Positions 53,614 through 63,323 are shown, numbered from the stretch's first letter. The stretch is DNA of 64,000 nt from Liquorilactobacillus hordei DSM 19519 (GCF_019443985.1 NZ_CP049303.1:1178001-1242000); one strand, 5' to 3'. Notes: generated by a model from the letters alone, not told the origin. Numbers and translations: made by a program.

Positions 53614-54375
53614 ATGACAGAATATGATGTTTGTATAGTAGACGAATTGAAACAGTTTTATTTAGTTTGTCAACCTATTATAAGAATTCAAACAAACGAA
53701 TTGATTGAATCGGTTGTTGACTATGAAGTTTTGATTCGTTCTAGAAGAAATGATAGGTTCCCTTTTGACGCTTTTAGAAAGTTGATCGAATATGAGGGTT
53801 ACAATGATATTTTTATTGAGTGGTTCGAAAAAGAATTTAGGTACCTGTTACAGAAGTTCCCGGATTATAAATTTGATATCAATATTGATCCGCAACAGTT
53901 TAAGTACGCAAAAACTTGGATGTTCATAAATAGCATTTCAAATGAATGTAATAGAATTGGCATTGAGATTACTGAATCAATTCCACTCAACGATGAATTT
54001 GCAACCCAAGACGAGTTTTTTAAGAAAACACCACTTTCTGTGTTGAAAAAAATGGGTTTTAAGACGGTTGTTGATGATATCGGTACTGGACAAAATTCGT
54101 TGCAATTTGTGGCTAACAATCTACAAGATATTGACAGGTTGAAGATTTCTTTAGTTGCTTTTAGAGGATTAAGAAGCGATGTAACCTACAAGTTTTTAGA
54201 GGCATGGTTTAATCTGGCTAGAAAATATGATTTTGAGTTCGTTGTTGAGGGGATTGACAATGAGATTACTGCCAAGGATCTGGTATCTAGTGGTCTTATT
54301 ATGCAACAAGGATTTTTCTGGCAAAAGCCACATATATTGAAAGATGTTACCAAGAGGTTAAATAAAATTTACTGA
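53614..54375 (+). CDS. Stand-alone EAL-domain protein (c-di-GMP phosphodiesterase-like)
   Basis: 253 residues, EAL domain only, soluble. Recognisable in order: DYEVLIRS (EVL for EAL), NIDPQQF, IEITES, VVDDIGTG (usually DDFGTG), RLKIS (usually IKID), VVEGIDN and QGFFWQKP. The metal- and substrate-binding glutamates, the double aspartate and the lysine are kept, so hydrolysis of c-di-GMP is plausible, but the deviating positions leave room for a receptor role. It is the natural opponent of the two cyclases ten kilobases upstream. Single gene. Confidence 0.82.
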   Translation: MTEYDVCIVDELKQFYLVCQPIIRIQTNELIESVVDYEVLIRSRRNDRFPFDAFRKLIEYEGYNDIFIEWFEKEFRYLLQKFPDYKFDINIDPQQFKYAKTWMFINSISNECNRIGIEITESIPLNDEFATQDEFFKKTPLSVLKKMGFKTVVDDIGTGQNSLQFVANNLQDIDRLKISLVAFRGLRSDVTYKFLEAWFNLARKYDFEFVVEGIDNEITAKDLVSSGLIMQQGFFWQKPHILKDVTKRLNKIY

Positions 54376-54480
54376 GCACACAAAAAAGTAGAATATTTGT
54401 TGCCTGAGTTTGAATTATTAGTAGAGAATCTCTTTAACTATTGTAATGTTTTTGAAAAATGCGCTACAGATAATTTTTAT

Positions 54481-54521
54481 AGAAGTTTCTAATGGAATTT
54501 CACCATTAGAAGCTTCTTTTC
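54481..54521 (+). terminator. Terminator after the EAL gene
   Basis: AGAAGTTTCTAATGG (54481-54495) pairs with CCATTAGAAGCTTCT (54503-54517) with one mismatch and is followed by TTTT. Confidence 0.75.
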
Positions 54522-54567
54522 GTGTATCATTGAGTTAATAGCTATCAGAAAGCAAGGAGTGGAACTA

Positions 54568-55731
54568 ATGAAAATTGGGATTGATAAAATTGGTTTTGCC
54601 ACATCTGATTTATATCTAGACATGGTGGATTTAGCAAATGCGCGGCAAGAAGATCCTAACAAATATCTGATTGGAATCGGGCAAGCTAAAATGGCGGTAA
54701 TTAGACCTACGCAAGATGTGGTAACAATGGCTGCGACCGCAGCAAAAAGAATTATTAGCGAGGAAGATAAAAAAAACATAAGCTATGTTATTTTTGCAAC
54801 AGAATCTGGGATAGATAATTCAAAAAGTGCGGCAGTATATTTAGCCGATTTGTTAGGAATTCTGCCAAATGTGCGAACAATTGAAGTGAAGCAAGCTTGT
54901 TATGGGGCAACTGCTGCATTACAACTGGCTAAGGGGTATATAGCCCTAAACCCTGAGAGTAAGGTTCTAGTAATTGGGGCTGACAATGCACGCTATGGGA
55001 TTAAGACTCCGGGCGAACCAACACAGGGCGGTGGAGCGATTGCAATGCTTGTTAGCAGTAATCCAAAGATTCTTGAATTAGAAAATCCGACTGCTGCCTA
55101 CGCGGAAAACATTATGGACTTTTGGCGGCCACTTGGACATTCAAAAGCTTTGGTAGACGGAAAATATTCTTCAGGAATATATCTTGATTTCTTAAGAAAT
55201 GTCTGGGATGAGCAATTCAAAAAAACAGGATTTAAATTACAAGATTATGGTGCGTTACTTTTCCATCTGCCATATACCAAGATGGGGCTAAAAGGACTTA
55301 GACAAATTCTTCAAGATGCCTCAGTTGATGATAGTACGCGTCTAACCAGAGAATTTGAATATGCAAGGCAGTTCAACCGTGAAGTTGGAAACCTCTATAC
55401 AGGGTCCCTTTATTTGAGTTTCTTGTCATTGATTGTTAATAGTGATTCTATTAGAAGTGGACAAAGAATTGGATTATTCAGTTATGGTTCAGGGGCACAA
55501 GCTGAGTTTTTTACGGGCATTTTACAACCTAATTATCAAGAGGGGCTTGCGGGAGTTGATTATCAGTCAATATTAAATAAGCGGCAAGCAGTCTCAGTTT
55601 CAGAATATGAAAAATTCTTTGAGAGTCATATTTTTGATATAGAGAATATTGAACTTGATTATCAAGAAGATAATTCTGACTTTTTGTTAATGGGTGTTCA
55701 AGATTATAAGCGAAAATATTTAGGTCGATGA
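54568..55731 (+). CDS. mvaS: HMG-CoA synthase
   Basis: 387 residues. Joins acetyl-CoA and acetoacetyl-CoA in the mevalonate pathway that supplies isoprenoids, including undecaprenyl phosphate for wall and EPS. Catalytic residues are at the same numbers as in the staphylococcal enzyme: E79 (FATESGID), C111 (KQACYGAT) and H233 (LLFHLPYTK). Start at 54568 with AAGGAG nine bases upstream; GTG at 54559 is inside the site. Followed by a weak CCCC/GGGG hairpin (55733-55751). Confidence 0.95.
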   Translation: MKIGIDKIGFATSDLYLDMVDLANARQEDPNKYLIGIGQAKMAVIRPTQDVVTMAATAAKRIISEEDKKNISYVIFATESGIDNSKSAAVYLADLLGILPNVRTIEVKQACYGATAALQLAKGYIALNPESKVLVIGADNARYGIKTPGEPTQGGGAIAMLVSSNPKILELENPTAAYAENIMDFWRPLGHSKALVDGKYSSGIYLDFLRNVWDEQFKKTGFKLQDYGALLFHLPYTKMGLKGLRQILQDASVDDSTRLTREFEYARQFNREVGNLYTGSLYLSFLSLIVNSDSIRSGQRIGLFSYGSGAQAEFFTGILQPNYQEGLAGVDYQSILNKRQAVSVSEYEKFFESHIFDIENIELDYQEDNSDFLLMGVQDYKRKYLGR

Positions 55732-55848
55732 ACCCCATATGTTGGGGGATTTATCATTAGAATGCTATAATGAACTTGTTTGATTTTATTAAAACTAATG
55801 AACAATATGAATTATAAACAGAAATTATAAGTATAAGGGGAGATTATT

Positions 55849-56739
55849 TTGGAAACTAGTAAGACAGTGAGTGACGGAGAGTACGTGCAAGCAAAACAAG
55901 AACTCTCAAAGGCTCTTGCTAATAAGATTAGATATTTACAAACGTTAGCAACAGCGATAGATAATAAAGATGATCGCTTAGTATACCAATTAATTGATGG
56001 TGATCGCTATTCAGAGCAAATTATCAAAGCAAGACATGGCAGTGCGGATACTGACAATGAGAAACTTGTAAGTGACATCGCAGCTAAATTAAGTCAATAT
56101 TTGAGCACCAACCTGTTAGCTTTCTTGGCAGAAACCTATCCTTTTTTTTACTTCGAACAAATTGATCTAGGAAAATTTCAGTTTTATTTTGGTAACTGGT
56201 GGGATCGTCGGCTTTTTGGTGAATTGGACGTTATTAAGGTCAAATTCAATTTTGATGACATTGAATATGAAAAATTAAGACGGGCGTTTGAACTAGACGG
56301 ACAAAGTAAACGATTGAATAGTGATAAAATCAGTATGTTATCAAGTCAAGCCGATCAGTTACAAGCACTGATTGATTCTCAGGCTCAAAGGGATGAAGAA
56401 AAAGAGAAAACCAGATTGCAGTTGAAGAAATCTGCACAGGAAAAGGTAATGCCTTGGGAAGCTTCAAAAGCAAAAGAAGCCAAACAACAACTCATTAATC
56501 AACTTTCTAACTTGACTGAGCAGGATGAAAAAGCACAGGATGCATATCGGTTAATCAAAGATAACGAGAAGAAGGTACTTGAGTTATCAAAGGAAGATAC
56601 ATTGATTGGTTATGAAAAGCAAAGTATCATTGCTAAATTTGGTAGTTTTGATGCTTTTGAAGCATGCTGTGAATCCTTGTATCGTGATTATATTGCTGAT
56701 TTAATAGCGACAAACGGGAGGATGAATACGAATGAGTAA
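55849..56739 (+). CDS. Uncharacterised protein, first gene of a three-gene operon
   Basis: I do not recognise the family. 296 residues, soluble, no signal or membrane segment. Residues about 90-150 form an aromatic-rich core (ETYPFFYFEQIDLGKFQFYF), and about 165-245 is charged and probably a coiled coil (EEKEKTRLQLKKSAQEKV). The last 50 residues are helical. Start TTG at 55849 after GGGGAG. It overlaps the next gene by eight bases. The coiled coil could give weak false hits to SbcC-type proteins; I see no ATP-binding motif. Confidence 0.8.
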   Translation: METSKTVSDGEYVQAKQELSKALANKIRYLQTLATAIDNKDDRLVYQLIDGDRYSEQIIKARHGSADTDNEKLVSDIAAKLSQYLSTNLLAFLAETYPFFYFEQIDLGKFQFYFGNWWDRRLFGELDVIKVKFNFDDIEYEKLRRAFELDGQSKRLNSDKISMLSSQADQLQALIDSQAQRDEEKEKTRLQLKKSAQEKVMPWEASKAKEAKQQLINQLSNLTEQDEKAQDAYRLIKDNEKKVLELSKEDTLIGYEKQSIIAKFGSFDAFEACCESLYRDYIADLIATNGRMNTNE

Positions 56740-57733
56740 AGAGTATGAAAAACCAACCGAAGTTTTTAAACCACATAATAATTCAGATATTGAACCAACC
56801 GAGAGTGCTACAACCTTGAGTACAGCAGGTCGGTTAATATCTTATAATAATCAACTAAAAGATGGTCTTGAGAATGGGTATAGTTTTACTAAGTTACTAG
56901 ATCAATTGATTACGACAACCCATGCTGATGAATTATTTGCATCAGCCCGGGCGTTGAGTACATATCAATTGGATACTGCATATCTAACTTTCCCACAACA
57001 GTATAGTCAATCTGATTTTTATTTAATCTTCATTAATCGTCTAATGGCATTACATGACAGAGAACGTGTGATTTTACAGTCTTCTGATCAATATAAAGAA
57101 CTTTACCATGAGTTTCCAGGAATTAATTCAGCTGGATATTTTATTTTTAAATTAGAGAGTACTGTTCAAGGTGGTGCCTACTACACAGAAAAAACAACTG
57201 GTGAAGCGTTATTTTATCTGAATTTGGAGAAACACGTTCTGAGATTCAATAGTAGGGCAGTAACACAATTATTACTAGTTGAGTATCATGATAGAATTGG
57301 ACAAGATTCCATTAAAGGCTTCGAGAATTACTTACTGGATATTGGTAATTTTTTGAAGAAGGATTACGGCTTCGATGTTGACCTTACACTACTTGATCCC
57401 TCAAATAGCGCCGTTTACCAATTGGCAGATTCAAATCTTCCAAGTTCGATTATTGATCGATTATTTGTTGAAGCTGCGAATGGTGGTAGAATGCTTGAAT
57501 TAGGAGAGAACAGTTCACCTATTCTTAGACTTGATAATGGAATTGTTATTGAATTATTCGAACAACACAATTATGAAGAGAATCTTGATTTGGGCTGGGT
57601 TATCCAAGTTTATGACCAACAACATGAAGTCGCTTGGTTTGATGTATTGTTAAGGTATGAATTCTTGAGAACATGGTATCTTGAGAATTTAAATGCATTA
57701 GAAATACAATCGGATGTACTTTATTTTAATTAG
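56732..57733 (+). CDS. Uncharacterised protein, second gene of the operon
   Basis: No family recognised. 333 residues, acidic, soluble. Begins with a polar, disordered-looking tail (about 1-35), then a mixed alpha/beta region; a repeated YLLDIGNFLKKDYGFDVDLTLL-type segment (about 205-225) and the final WFDVLLRYEFLRTWYLE stretch look like a folded C-terminal domain. Ribosome site GGGAGG lies in the end of the previous gene. Its overlap with it indicates coupled production and perhaps a complex. Confidence 0.8.
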   Translation: MSKEYEKPTEVFKPHNNSDIEPTESATTLSTAGRLISYNNQLKDGLENGYSFTKLLDQLITTTHADELFASARALSTYQLDTAYLTFPQQYSQSDFYLIFINRLMALHDRERVILQSSDQYKELYHEFPGINSAGYFIFKLESTVQGGAYYTEKTTGEALFYLNLEKHVLRFNSRAVTQLLLVEYHDRIGQDSIKGFENYLLDIGNFLKKDYGFDVDLTLLDPSNSAVYQLADSNLPSSIIDRLFVEAANGGRMLELGENSSPILRLDNGIVIELFEQHNYEENLDLGWVIQVYDQQHEVAWFDVLLRYEFLRTWYLENLNALEIQSDVLYFN

Positions 57734-57756
57734 ATAAATATGAGGTTTTTTAAAAA

Positions 57757-58251
57757 ATGGATATTAAAAAATTAACGGATACAGTACGTTTCCGTGAAAT
57801 CGATCAGGGTTATCGGATGGAGCAAAGAATTCCTCCTAATAAGCTAATGAATGCCTATTTGGAACTGAATTATTGCGCAAGTCTTCTTTTTAAGAAGGCT
57901 GTTACTATCGACAAGATTGATGACAATTCCGATGAAATCTTAACTTTGTATTGTAAAGCATTGATTCCTTTTTTTCAGATTGCCAATGATAAAAAATGGA
58001 CATATCTGTTATTAATCTCTGATGAAAAATTGCATGAACTTGAAGATAAGTGGAAAACACAGTCATTTGCGAAAATTTATTTAATTTTGCAAAAATTACT
58101 TAATCAAAGCTATTTTGAACATCAATCCAGCTCGTTTCAACATGCTTGGCATATTTTCTTGAAATTTGGTGTTGTTGAATTACATCTATCTTCTAAGCAG
58201 ATTGAGGAGCGTTTTCTTGTTCTTTGTGAAAAAAAGAGTGCTGATTCTTAA
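57757..58251 (+). CDS. Uncharacterised protein, third gene of the operon
   Basis: No family recognised. 164 residues, mostly helical, soluble, no motif. Starts with MDIKKLTDTVRFRE and ends in a polar tail. It follows the second gene by 23 bases and ends before the bidirectional terminator at 58291, so it closes the operon. Ribosome site TGAGG is some distance from the ATG. Confidence 0.75.
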   Translation: MDIKKLTDTVRFREIDQGYRMEQRIPPNKLMNAYLELNYCASLLFKKAVTIDKIDDNSDEILTLYCKALIPFFQIANDKKWTYLLLISDEKLHELEDKWKTQSFAKIYLILQKLLNQSYFEHQSSSFQHAWHIFLKFGVVELHLSSKQIEERFLVLCEKKSADS

Positions 58252-58290
58252 TTGAATCGATGAGATAAAGTTAGTCATTGAGGGAAAACA

Positions 58291-58345
58291 AGCGACACCC
58301 AATAGTTAGATTTTTAATCTAATTATTGGGTGTCGCTAGTTTTAA
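58291..58345. terminator. Bidirectional terminator
   Basis: A near-perfect long hairpin: AGCGACACCCAATA (58291-58304) with TATTGGGTGTCGCT (58324-58337), plus an inner TTAGATT/AATCTAA stem. It serves the unknown operon from the left and the polyphosphate operon from the right. Confidence 0.85.
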
Positions 58346-58369
58346 TATATATCAAAAATAAAAATATTA

Positions 58370-59296
58370 TTATTGCTGTTTATCCATAAAATCGAAAAGT
58401 GCACCCTCACGTAGTCCATGATTTGAAAATAATATTTGAGGAATATGTAGTGTTCGCATAATTATAGAAATTGGTGTAAGTCCACCTACAATAACATCGG
58501 CACGAGCCTTTGCAAGTCCAGGAATCTTTTCACGCTCACTTTTATCCAAATCTACAAGTTCGGCAAAAATATCAAAGGCAGCATCACTGCTTAGTGTAAA
58601 TCCATGGATATCTGGCGGATTTTCAGCATCAATTTTGCGACGAGCAATCTTTGCTAGGGTACGATTGCTTCCACCTAAAACCACAAGCTTAGTCTTGTGA
58701 GCATCTACAAGCCAATCAATATCGGTTAGGGCTTTTTCCACATCAGTCATTGCAAGAAACAAATCGGACGCTTTGATCTTGTCATCAAGGTTGAAAGCTT
58801 GAGAAATAGTTACAGAACCGAGCGGTAAACTTATTAAGTGAGATACCTGATTTTGTTTTACTAAAATTAATTCAGTACTTGCACCACCGGTATCCATAAT
58901 TAGACATTCTTCACCTACATCAAGAGTTCGAGTTACTCCCAAAAAATCGAGGTAAGCTTCACGTTCACCAGTGATTACTTCAAAATCAATGCCAACCTTC
59001 TTTTTTACAAGCTGTAAGAATTCAGCTTGATTAGTTGCAGCCCTTACAGCGGCTGTTGCTAAAGCTTCAATATGGAGATGAGGGAGGTTTTCATAGACTT
59101 CCTCGAAATTTTTGAGTGCCTCAAGGGTTCGCTTGATAGGTTCTTCTTGCAGAACTTTTTCTGCACCCATATCTTCGGAAAGACGTACCATCTCTTTTAA
59201 TTGATGAGTAACCTTGGTTGTACCATCATCTTTGATTTGAGTGATAGTCATTCTAACCGAATTAGATCCAAGATCAATCACCGCAAAGTTAATCAT
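58370..59296 (-). CDS. ppx: Exopolyphosphatase / Ppx-GppA phosphatase
   Basis: 308 residues, actin-like two-domain fold without an HD domain. FAVIDLGSNSVRM at the N-terminus (res. 4-16), and GGASTELILV and LPLGSVTISQAF later are the nucleotide/phosphate loops. Removes end phosphates from polyphosphate or from pppGpp. The ATG at 59296 follows AAGGAGG; the longer frame from 59344 runs into ppk. Third gene of a three-gene operon read leftward: ppx-like, ppk, ppx. Confidence 0.88.
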   Translation of the reverse strand: MINFAVIDLGSNSVRMTITQIKDDGTTKVTHQLKEMVRLSEDMGAEKVLQEEPIKRTLEALKNFEEVYENLPHLHIEALATAAVRAATNQAEFLQLVKKKVGIDFEVITGEREAYLDFLGVTRTLDVGEECLIMDTGGASTELILVKQNQVSHLISLPLGSVTISQAFNLDDKIKASDLFLAMTDVEKALTDIDWLVDAHKTKLVVLGGSNRTLAKIARRKIDAENPPDIHGFTLSSDAAFDIFAELVDLDKSEREKIPGLAKARADVIVGGLTPISIIMRTLHIPQILFSNHGLREGALFDFMDKQQ

Positions 59297-59300
59297 TTCT

Positions 59301-61460
59301 TTATTCCTCCTTGTCACTACCAGGAAGTCGTGGAGAATCGTCATGATGAGTCATCGGAATAAAAGTTGAAGCATTTCTTTTTTCTGCACGTTGTCGATCT
59401 AGTAGTAGTTGATTTTTTTGTTCTGCTTCTGTTACAAAATACTCTTGGACATCCAGACGTGTATGACCGCGACGGTCTAAATGTGTAAAAATGTCACCTT
59501 GCAGTATTCGCGTCTTCATATTATCATCCCACATCGTCCCAAAAATTGAAATGATTTTGTGTTTAATCTTGTCATCTAGTGCTGGAAATAACAACTCAAC
59601 TCTTCGATTAAGATTTCTTGTCATCATATCGGCACTGGAAAGATAAACATCTTCATTTCCTTCGTTATAGAAGTAATAAATGCGGCTATGTTCAAGAAAA
59701 CGGCCAACAATTGAATGGACTTCAATGTTGTCGCTGACACCTGGAATGTCTGTTTTTAGACAACATATTCCCCGAATAATTAATTGAATCTTAACTCCAG
59801 CAGCTGAAGCTTCATATAGATGTTCAATAATTTTTTGATCAGATAAGGAGTTCATCTTCATTTTGATAACAGCTTTGTGACCAGCTTTTGCGGCCATGAT
59901 TTCATTATCAATTTTCTTATCAATAAAAGAACGGATACGTTTGGGAGAAATATGCAATTTATGGAAATAGGGTGGTTCTGAATATCCTGAAAGCATGTTA
60001 AATAAATTAGAAGCATCAATTCCGATGTCCCCATCAGCTGTGATAATCCCCATATCGGTGTAGAAATTTGCTGTTACATCATTGTAGTTACCGGTACCAA
60101 GGTGAATGTATCTACGGATACCATCGTCATCATGACGAATGACTAGGGCAATCTTGCAATGCGTCTTTAATCCGACAAGTCCATAAATAACATGGCACCC
60201 CATTTTTTCAAGTTGTTTAGCCCAACGAACATTGTTTTCTTCATCAAAACGAGCTTTTACCTCAACGAGAACAGTGACTTGCTTACCATGTTGTGCGGCT
60301 AGTCCAAGATAATTGATAATTGGAGATTTGCCAGAAACACGATAGAGAGTCATTTTGATTGCCAATACATTTGGATCAGTTGCAGCCTGACCAATGAAGT
60401 TCACGACAGAACTGAAAGAATCATAGGGATGGTGCATGAAGAAATCTTTTTTTCTAATTTGTGTAAAGAAGTTTTTGTTATTTGCTAGAGCAGGATCAAC
60501 AAATGGTTTGAATTTTGAATATCTCAATTCTGGATGGCCTTCAATTAATCCAGGTAATTTTTTTAAGAATGTCAGGTCAATTGGACCATTAATTTCGTAA
60601 ACCGCTTTTTTGTCGACATCCAAAGTTTCAATTAATCTTGATTTTAGACGATTGTGCATTGAGCTTTCGATTTCTAAGCGCATGACGCCTCCGTGCTCAC
60701 GTTTCTTTAATTGTTTTTGAACTTCCCGAAGTAAGTCAGAAGTATCCTCCTCGGCAACATCTAAGTCCATATCACGAATGACACGATAAGTTGCAGCATC
60801 ACTGACCTTATACCCAATGAAAAGAGTGCCAATGAATTCTTTAATAATATCTTCAAGTAGAATAAATGAATTCTCTTCATATGGGAGTCGGATAATTCTT
60901 GTAAAAACATCAGGAATTCTGACCGTTGCGAAGCGTCGATTTTTTTTGTTATCCGTCTCATGAAGACGTACGGCAATGTTCAGCGAATTATTGCTGATGA
61001 AGGGAAATGGGCGTGAAGAATCATCAGCCAAAGGTGTTAGTACGGGATATAATTCGTCATTAAAATAACGATGAATAAATTTATATTGTTCCTCAGTAGT
61101 TTCAGAAGCTGTGATTAGTTTAATATTATTTTTCTCTAGTTGTGGAATAATTGAGCGATTGTATGTCGTATAGCGTCGTATAACCATTTCTTGTTCTTTT
61201 TCGTTGATCTTATCAATTTGTTCTTTAGGTGTCATTCCAGAAGCATCAGTAGTTTCAATATTTACAGAATACATTTTATTCAGTGAAGCAACTCTAACCA
61301 TGAAGAACTCATCAACATTGCTTTGTGTAATCCCAAGAAAATTTGCACGTTCAAGTAATGGATTTTCTGGTTCACGCGCTTCTTCAAGTACGCGCTCATT
61401 AAATTCCAACCAGCTTAATTCACGATTTTTAAAATAATCTTGCTTGTCAAATTTACTCAT
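59301..61460 (-). CDS. ppk: Polyphosphate kinase
   Basis: 719 residues, PPK1 family. Makes polyphosphate from ATP. N-terminal REL-SWLEFN-type domain (NRELSWLEFNERVLEEA), then the two phospholipase-D-like domains with the autophosphorylated histidine in KTHCKIALV and the HSRIYYF segment. Its start overlaps the stop of the upstream Ppx-like gene (ATGA), and its stop is four bases from ppx, so synthesis and breakdown enzymes are made together. Ribosome site GGAGG. Confidence 0.94.
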   Translation of the reverse strand: MSKFDKQDYFKNRELSWLEFNERVLEEAREPENPLLERANFLGITQSNVDEFFMVRVASLNKMYSVNIETTDASGMTPKEQIDKINEKEQEMVIRRYTTYNRSIIPQLEKNNIKLITASETTEEQYKFIHRYFNDELYPVLTPLADDSSRPFPFISNNSLNIAVRLHETDNKKNRRFATVRIPDVFTRIIRLPYEENSFILLEDIIKEFIGTLFIGYKVSDAATYRVIRDMDLDVAEEDTSDLLREVQKQLKKREHGGVMRLEIESSMHNRLKSRLIETLDVDKKAVYEINGPIDLTFLKKLPGLIEGHPELRYSKFKPFVDPALANNKNFFTQIRKKDFFMHHPYDSFSSVVNFIGQAATDPNVLAIKMTLYRVSGKSPIINYLGLAAQHGKQVTVLVEVKARFDEENNVRWAKQLEKMGCHVIYGLVGLKTHCKIALVIRHDDDGIRRYIHLGTGNYNDVTANFYTDMGIITADGDIGIDASNLFNMLSGYSEPPYFHKLHISPKRIRSFIDKKIDNEIMAAKAGHKAVIKMKMNSLSDQKIIEHLYEASAAGVKIQLIIRGICCLKTDIPGVSDNIEVHSIVGRFLEHSRIYYFYNEGNEDVYLSSADMMTRNLNRRVELLFPALDDKIKHKIISIFGTMWDDNMKTRILQGDIFTHLDRRGHTRLDVQEYFVTEAEQKNQLLLDRQRAEKRNASTFIPMTHHDDSPRLPGSDKEE

Positions 61461-62965
61461 TGTAATTGCCTCCGTTGTTTTAGTATTGCTTTTAGACCAA
61501 ATACTTTTTCAAAAAGTTCGGCTTTGTTGGTGAAGGACCATTGTTCCAAGGCAATATTTTGGTTTGAATATGCAAAAATAATCAATTCCGTTTCGCGTAG
61601 TGATATTGATATTTTTTGAATTTTTTCTTCGCGTGAATCATCTAAAGAATCAGCAATGCGCAAAAAAGAAGATAATTTTGCAACTTTCATTTGAACTTCT
61701 GGATCTAGTTGTTTGAAATGAGTTGCACTTGAAGATGGTGATTCACTACTATGATAACGTGCAATTTCAGCGATAATCAAGTTTTCAGTATTTGATAGAC
61801 CGAGTACTTTTGTAGATTGTAAAATATATGCAGAATGGTTATAGTGTCCTTGCTGGTTAATGTAATTACCAATATCGGCAAGGATGCAGGATACTTGCAG
61901 TAAGAGACGCTCTCTTTTACCAAGATGATGTAATTTTTTTAATTGATCAAAAAGATGTAAAGCAATCATAGTAACATTTTCTCTATGTGATTTACTTGTA
62001 AGATAACGTGTAGCCATATTTTCTGCTGTAGTTAGGATCAATTCATCGAAATTCTGTTTTTTTAATCCCGTCCTTTGGGCACGATCAATTGCAAGTCCAT
62101 CAGAAACTGTGATATCAGTTAAAATAATATTTTGTGCTTTAATTAATCTAATGATTTTGTTTAACAGCAAGAAATATGAGGTAATACTTGTTATCTCATT
62201 TTCATCAACTTTAAAAAAATCCATTAAAAATTGGTCAGAAGCATTGGTGACTTTTTGATAAAGTTTTTTGAACTCTTCAAGCGGCATGGCATATGAAGTC
62301 TGATCAACTGGAATGAACTTTTTATTAATGATCAATGAATCTTGTAAAATTAAATTAGAAGATATTTTTTGGTTTGCGAAAACATGTTTAAGATGTTCAA
62401 GCTTACTGTCGATATAATCGTCAAGGACAGTCATTGAACTATTCGTGGTAGGCTTTAATGTCCTATTAACATCATAGAGTTGAGCAGATCCTAGATCGAC
62501 ATTCCAAGTAGAGGCGAATTTTTGATTATTGAATTGAGATAGGGAAACACGTTCTGAACCAAGACTTAACAAGAATGTTAGGGACGAACTAATTTTTTTA
62601 AAATTATCTAAGTGTGTCACAATTGCTACAGCCTTATAGTAGGTTAATTGGCTTGTATTTAGCCAATGAATTCGCAAGGTTGTTCGAACATAGATTTGTT
62701 CACCTAAGTAACGTGCACTAATTTCATCTAAGGGTTGTTGATTACCCCAAAAGCGGTAATTTTTAACACCGTATTCTTTTAGAATAAGTAAGAAACCATT
62801 AAGGGATTTTGTAATGGCTTGTATATTATGTTGATATTCATAAGTGTGGTTACTGTAAAAGTTAGATGTGACTTCTTCTATAACTGAGAAGTCATTTAAA
62901 TCCACAATAGAGAGCTTAGTTTGTCTGGGAGTCATATAAATGATGCCGTATAGTTTTTTTGCCAC
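61457..62965 (-). CDS. Ppx/GppA-like protein with degenerate HD domain
   Basis: 502 residues: N-terminal actin-like domain (about 1-300) and C-terminal HD-like domain (about 310-480) as in long exopolyphosphatases. The usual DLGSNS loop is replaced by YMTPRQTKLS, and the HD pair in the C-terminal domain reads ILADIG instead of LLHDIG, so both catalytic centres seem weakened. It may be a regulator or scaffold for ppk, next to it. Start is GTG at 62965 because GAGGTGA stands five bases ahead; the 14-residue extension to 63007 is unsupported. Confidence 0.8.
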   Translation of the reverse strand: MAKKLYGIIYMTPRQTKLSIVDLNDFSVIEEVTSNFYSNHTYEYQHNIQAITKSLNGFLLILKEYGVKNYRFWGNQQPLDEISARYLGEQIYVRTTLRIHWLNTSQLTYYKAVAIVTHLDNFKKISSSLTFLLSLGSERVSLSQFNNQKFASTWNVDLGSAQLYDVNRTLKPTTNSSMTVLDDYIDSKLEHLKHVFANQKISSNLILQDSLIINKKFIPVDQTSYAMPLEEFKKLYQKVTNASDQFLMDFFKVDENEITSITSYFLLLNKIIRLIKAQNIILTDITVSDGLAIDRAQRTGLKKQNFDELILTTAENMATRYLTSKSHRENVTMIALHLFDQLKKLHHLGKRERLLLQVSCILADIGNYINQQGHYNHSAYILQSTKVLGLSNTENLIIAEIARYHSSESPSSSATHFKQLDPEVQMKVAKLSSFLRIADSLDDSREEKIQKISISLRETELIIFAYSNQNIALEQWSFTNKAELFEKVFGLKAILKQRRQLQ

Positions 62966-63323
62966 AAGATTCACCTCAATATTTAGTTTCTTATTTAATA
63001 TTAACAATTTTTTACTTTTTTTTAAAGAAAGGTTGTGTAAATAATAGGTAATTAAAAATCTTTTTACGAGAAAAAAAATAGCCAGTAAAATTAGATGAAA
63101 ATACTTTTTGCTTATTTTTAAGCAGTATTGAGGTGAGATTTTCAGCGCGTACTTTTGTTAAAAAAATATTTTTAAGTGATGAATTGATGTTTTCAACTGA
63201 CAAAACGAGCTAATCATGGTAATATTTTATAAGATATTAAAGCATTTTCAATATCATAAGTTTTATAACATCGTATGATAGAAAACCGTATAATAAGATA
63301 ACTGAATAGGAATGGGAATTTTC
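62966..63323. other. Intergenic region between divergent polyphosphate genes and ddl
   Basis: 358 AT-rich bases with promoters for both directions; a TATAAT box (63289-63294) lies 29 bases ahead of ddl. A 63-codon minus-strand frame (63012-63203) looks like chance. Nothing else seen. Confidence 0.5.

Noticed and set aside
63012..63203. 63-codon minus-strand frame before the Ppx-like gene
   Set aside because: AT-rich, no motif, overlaps the divergent promoter region; likely chance.
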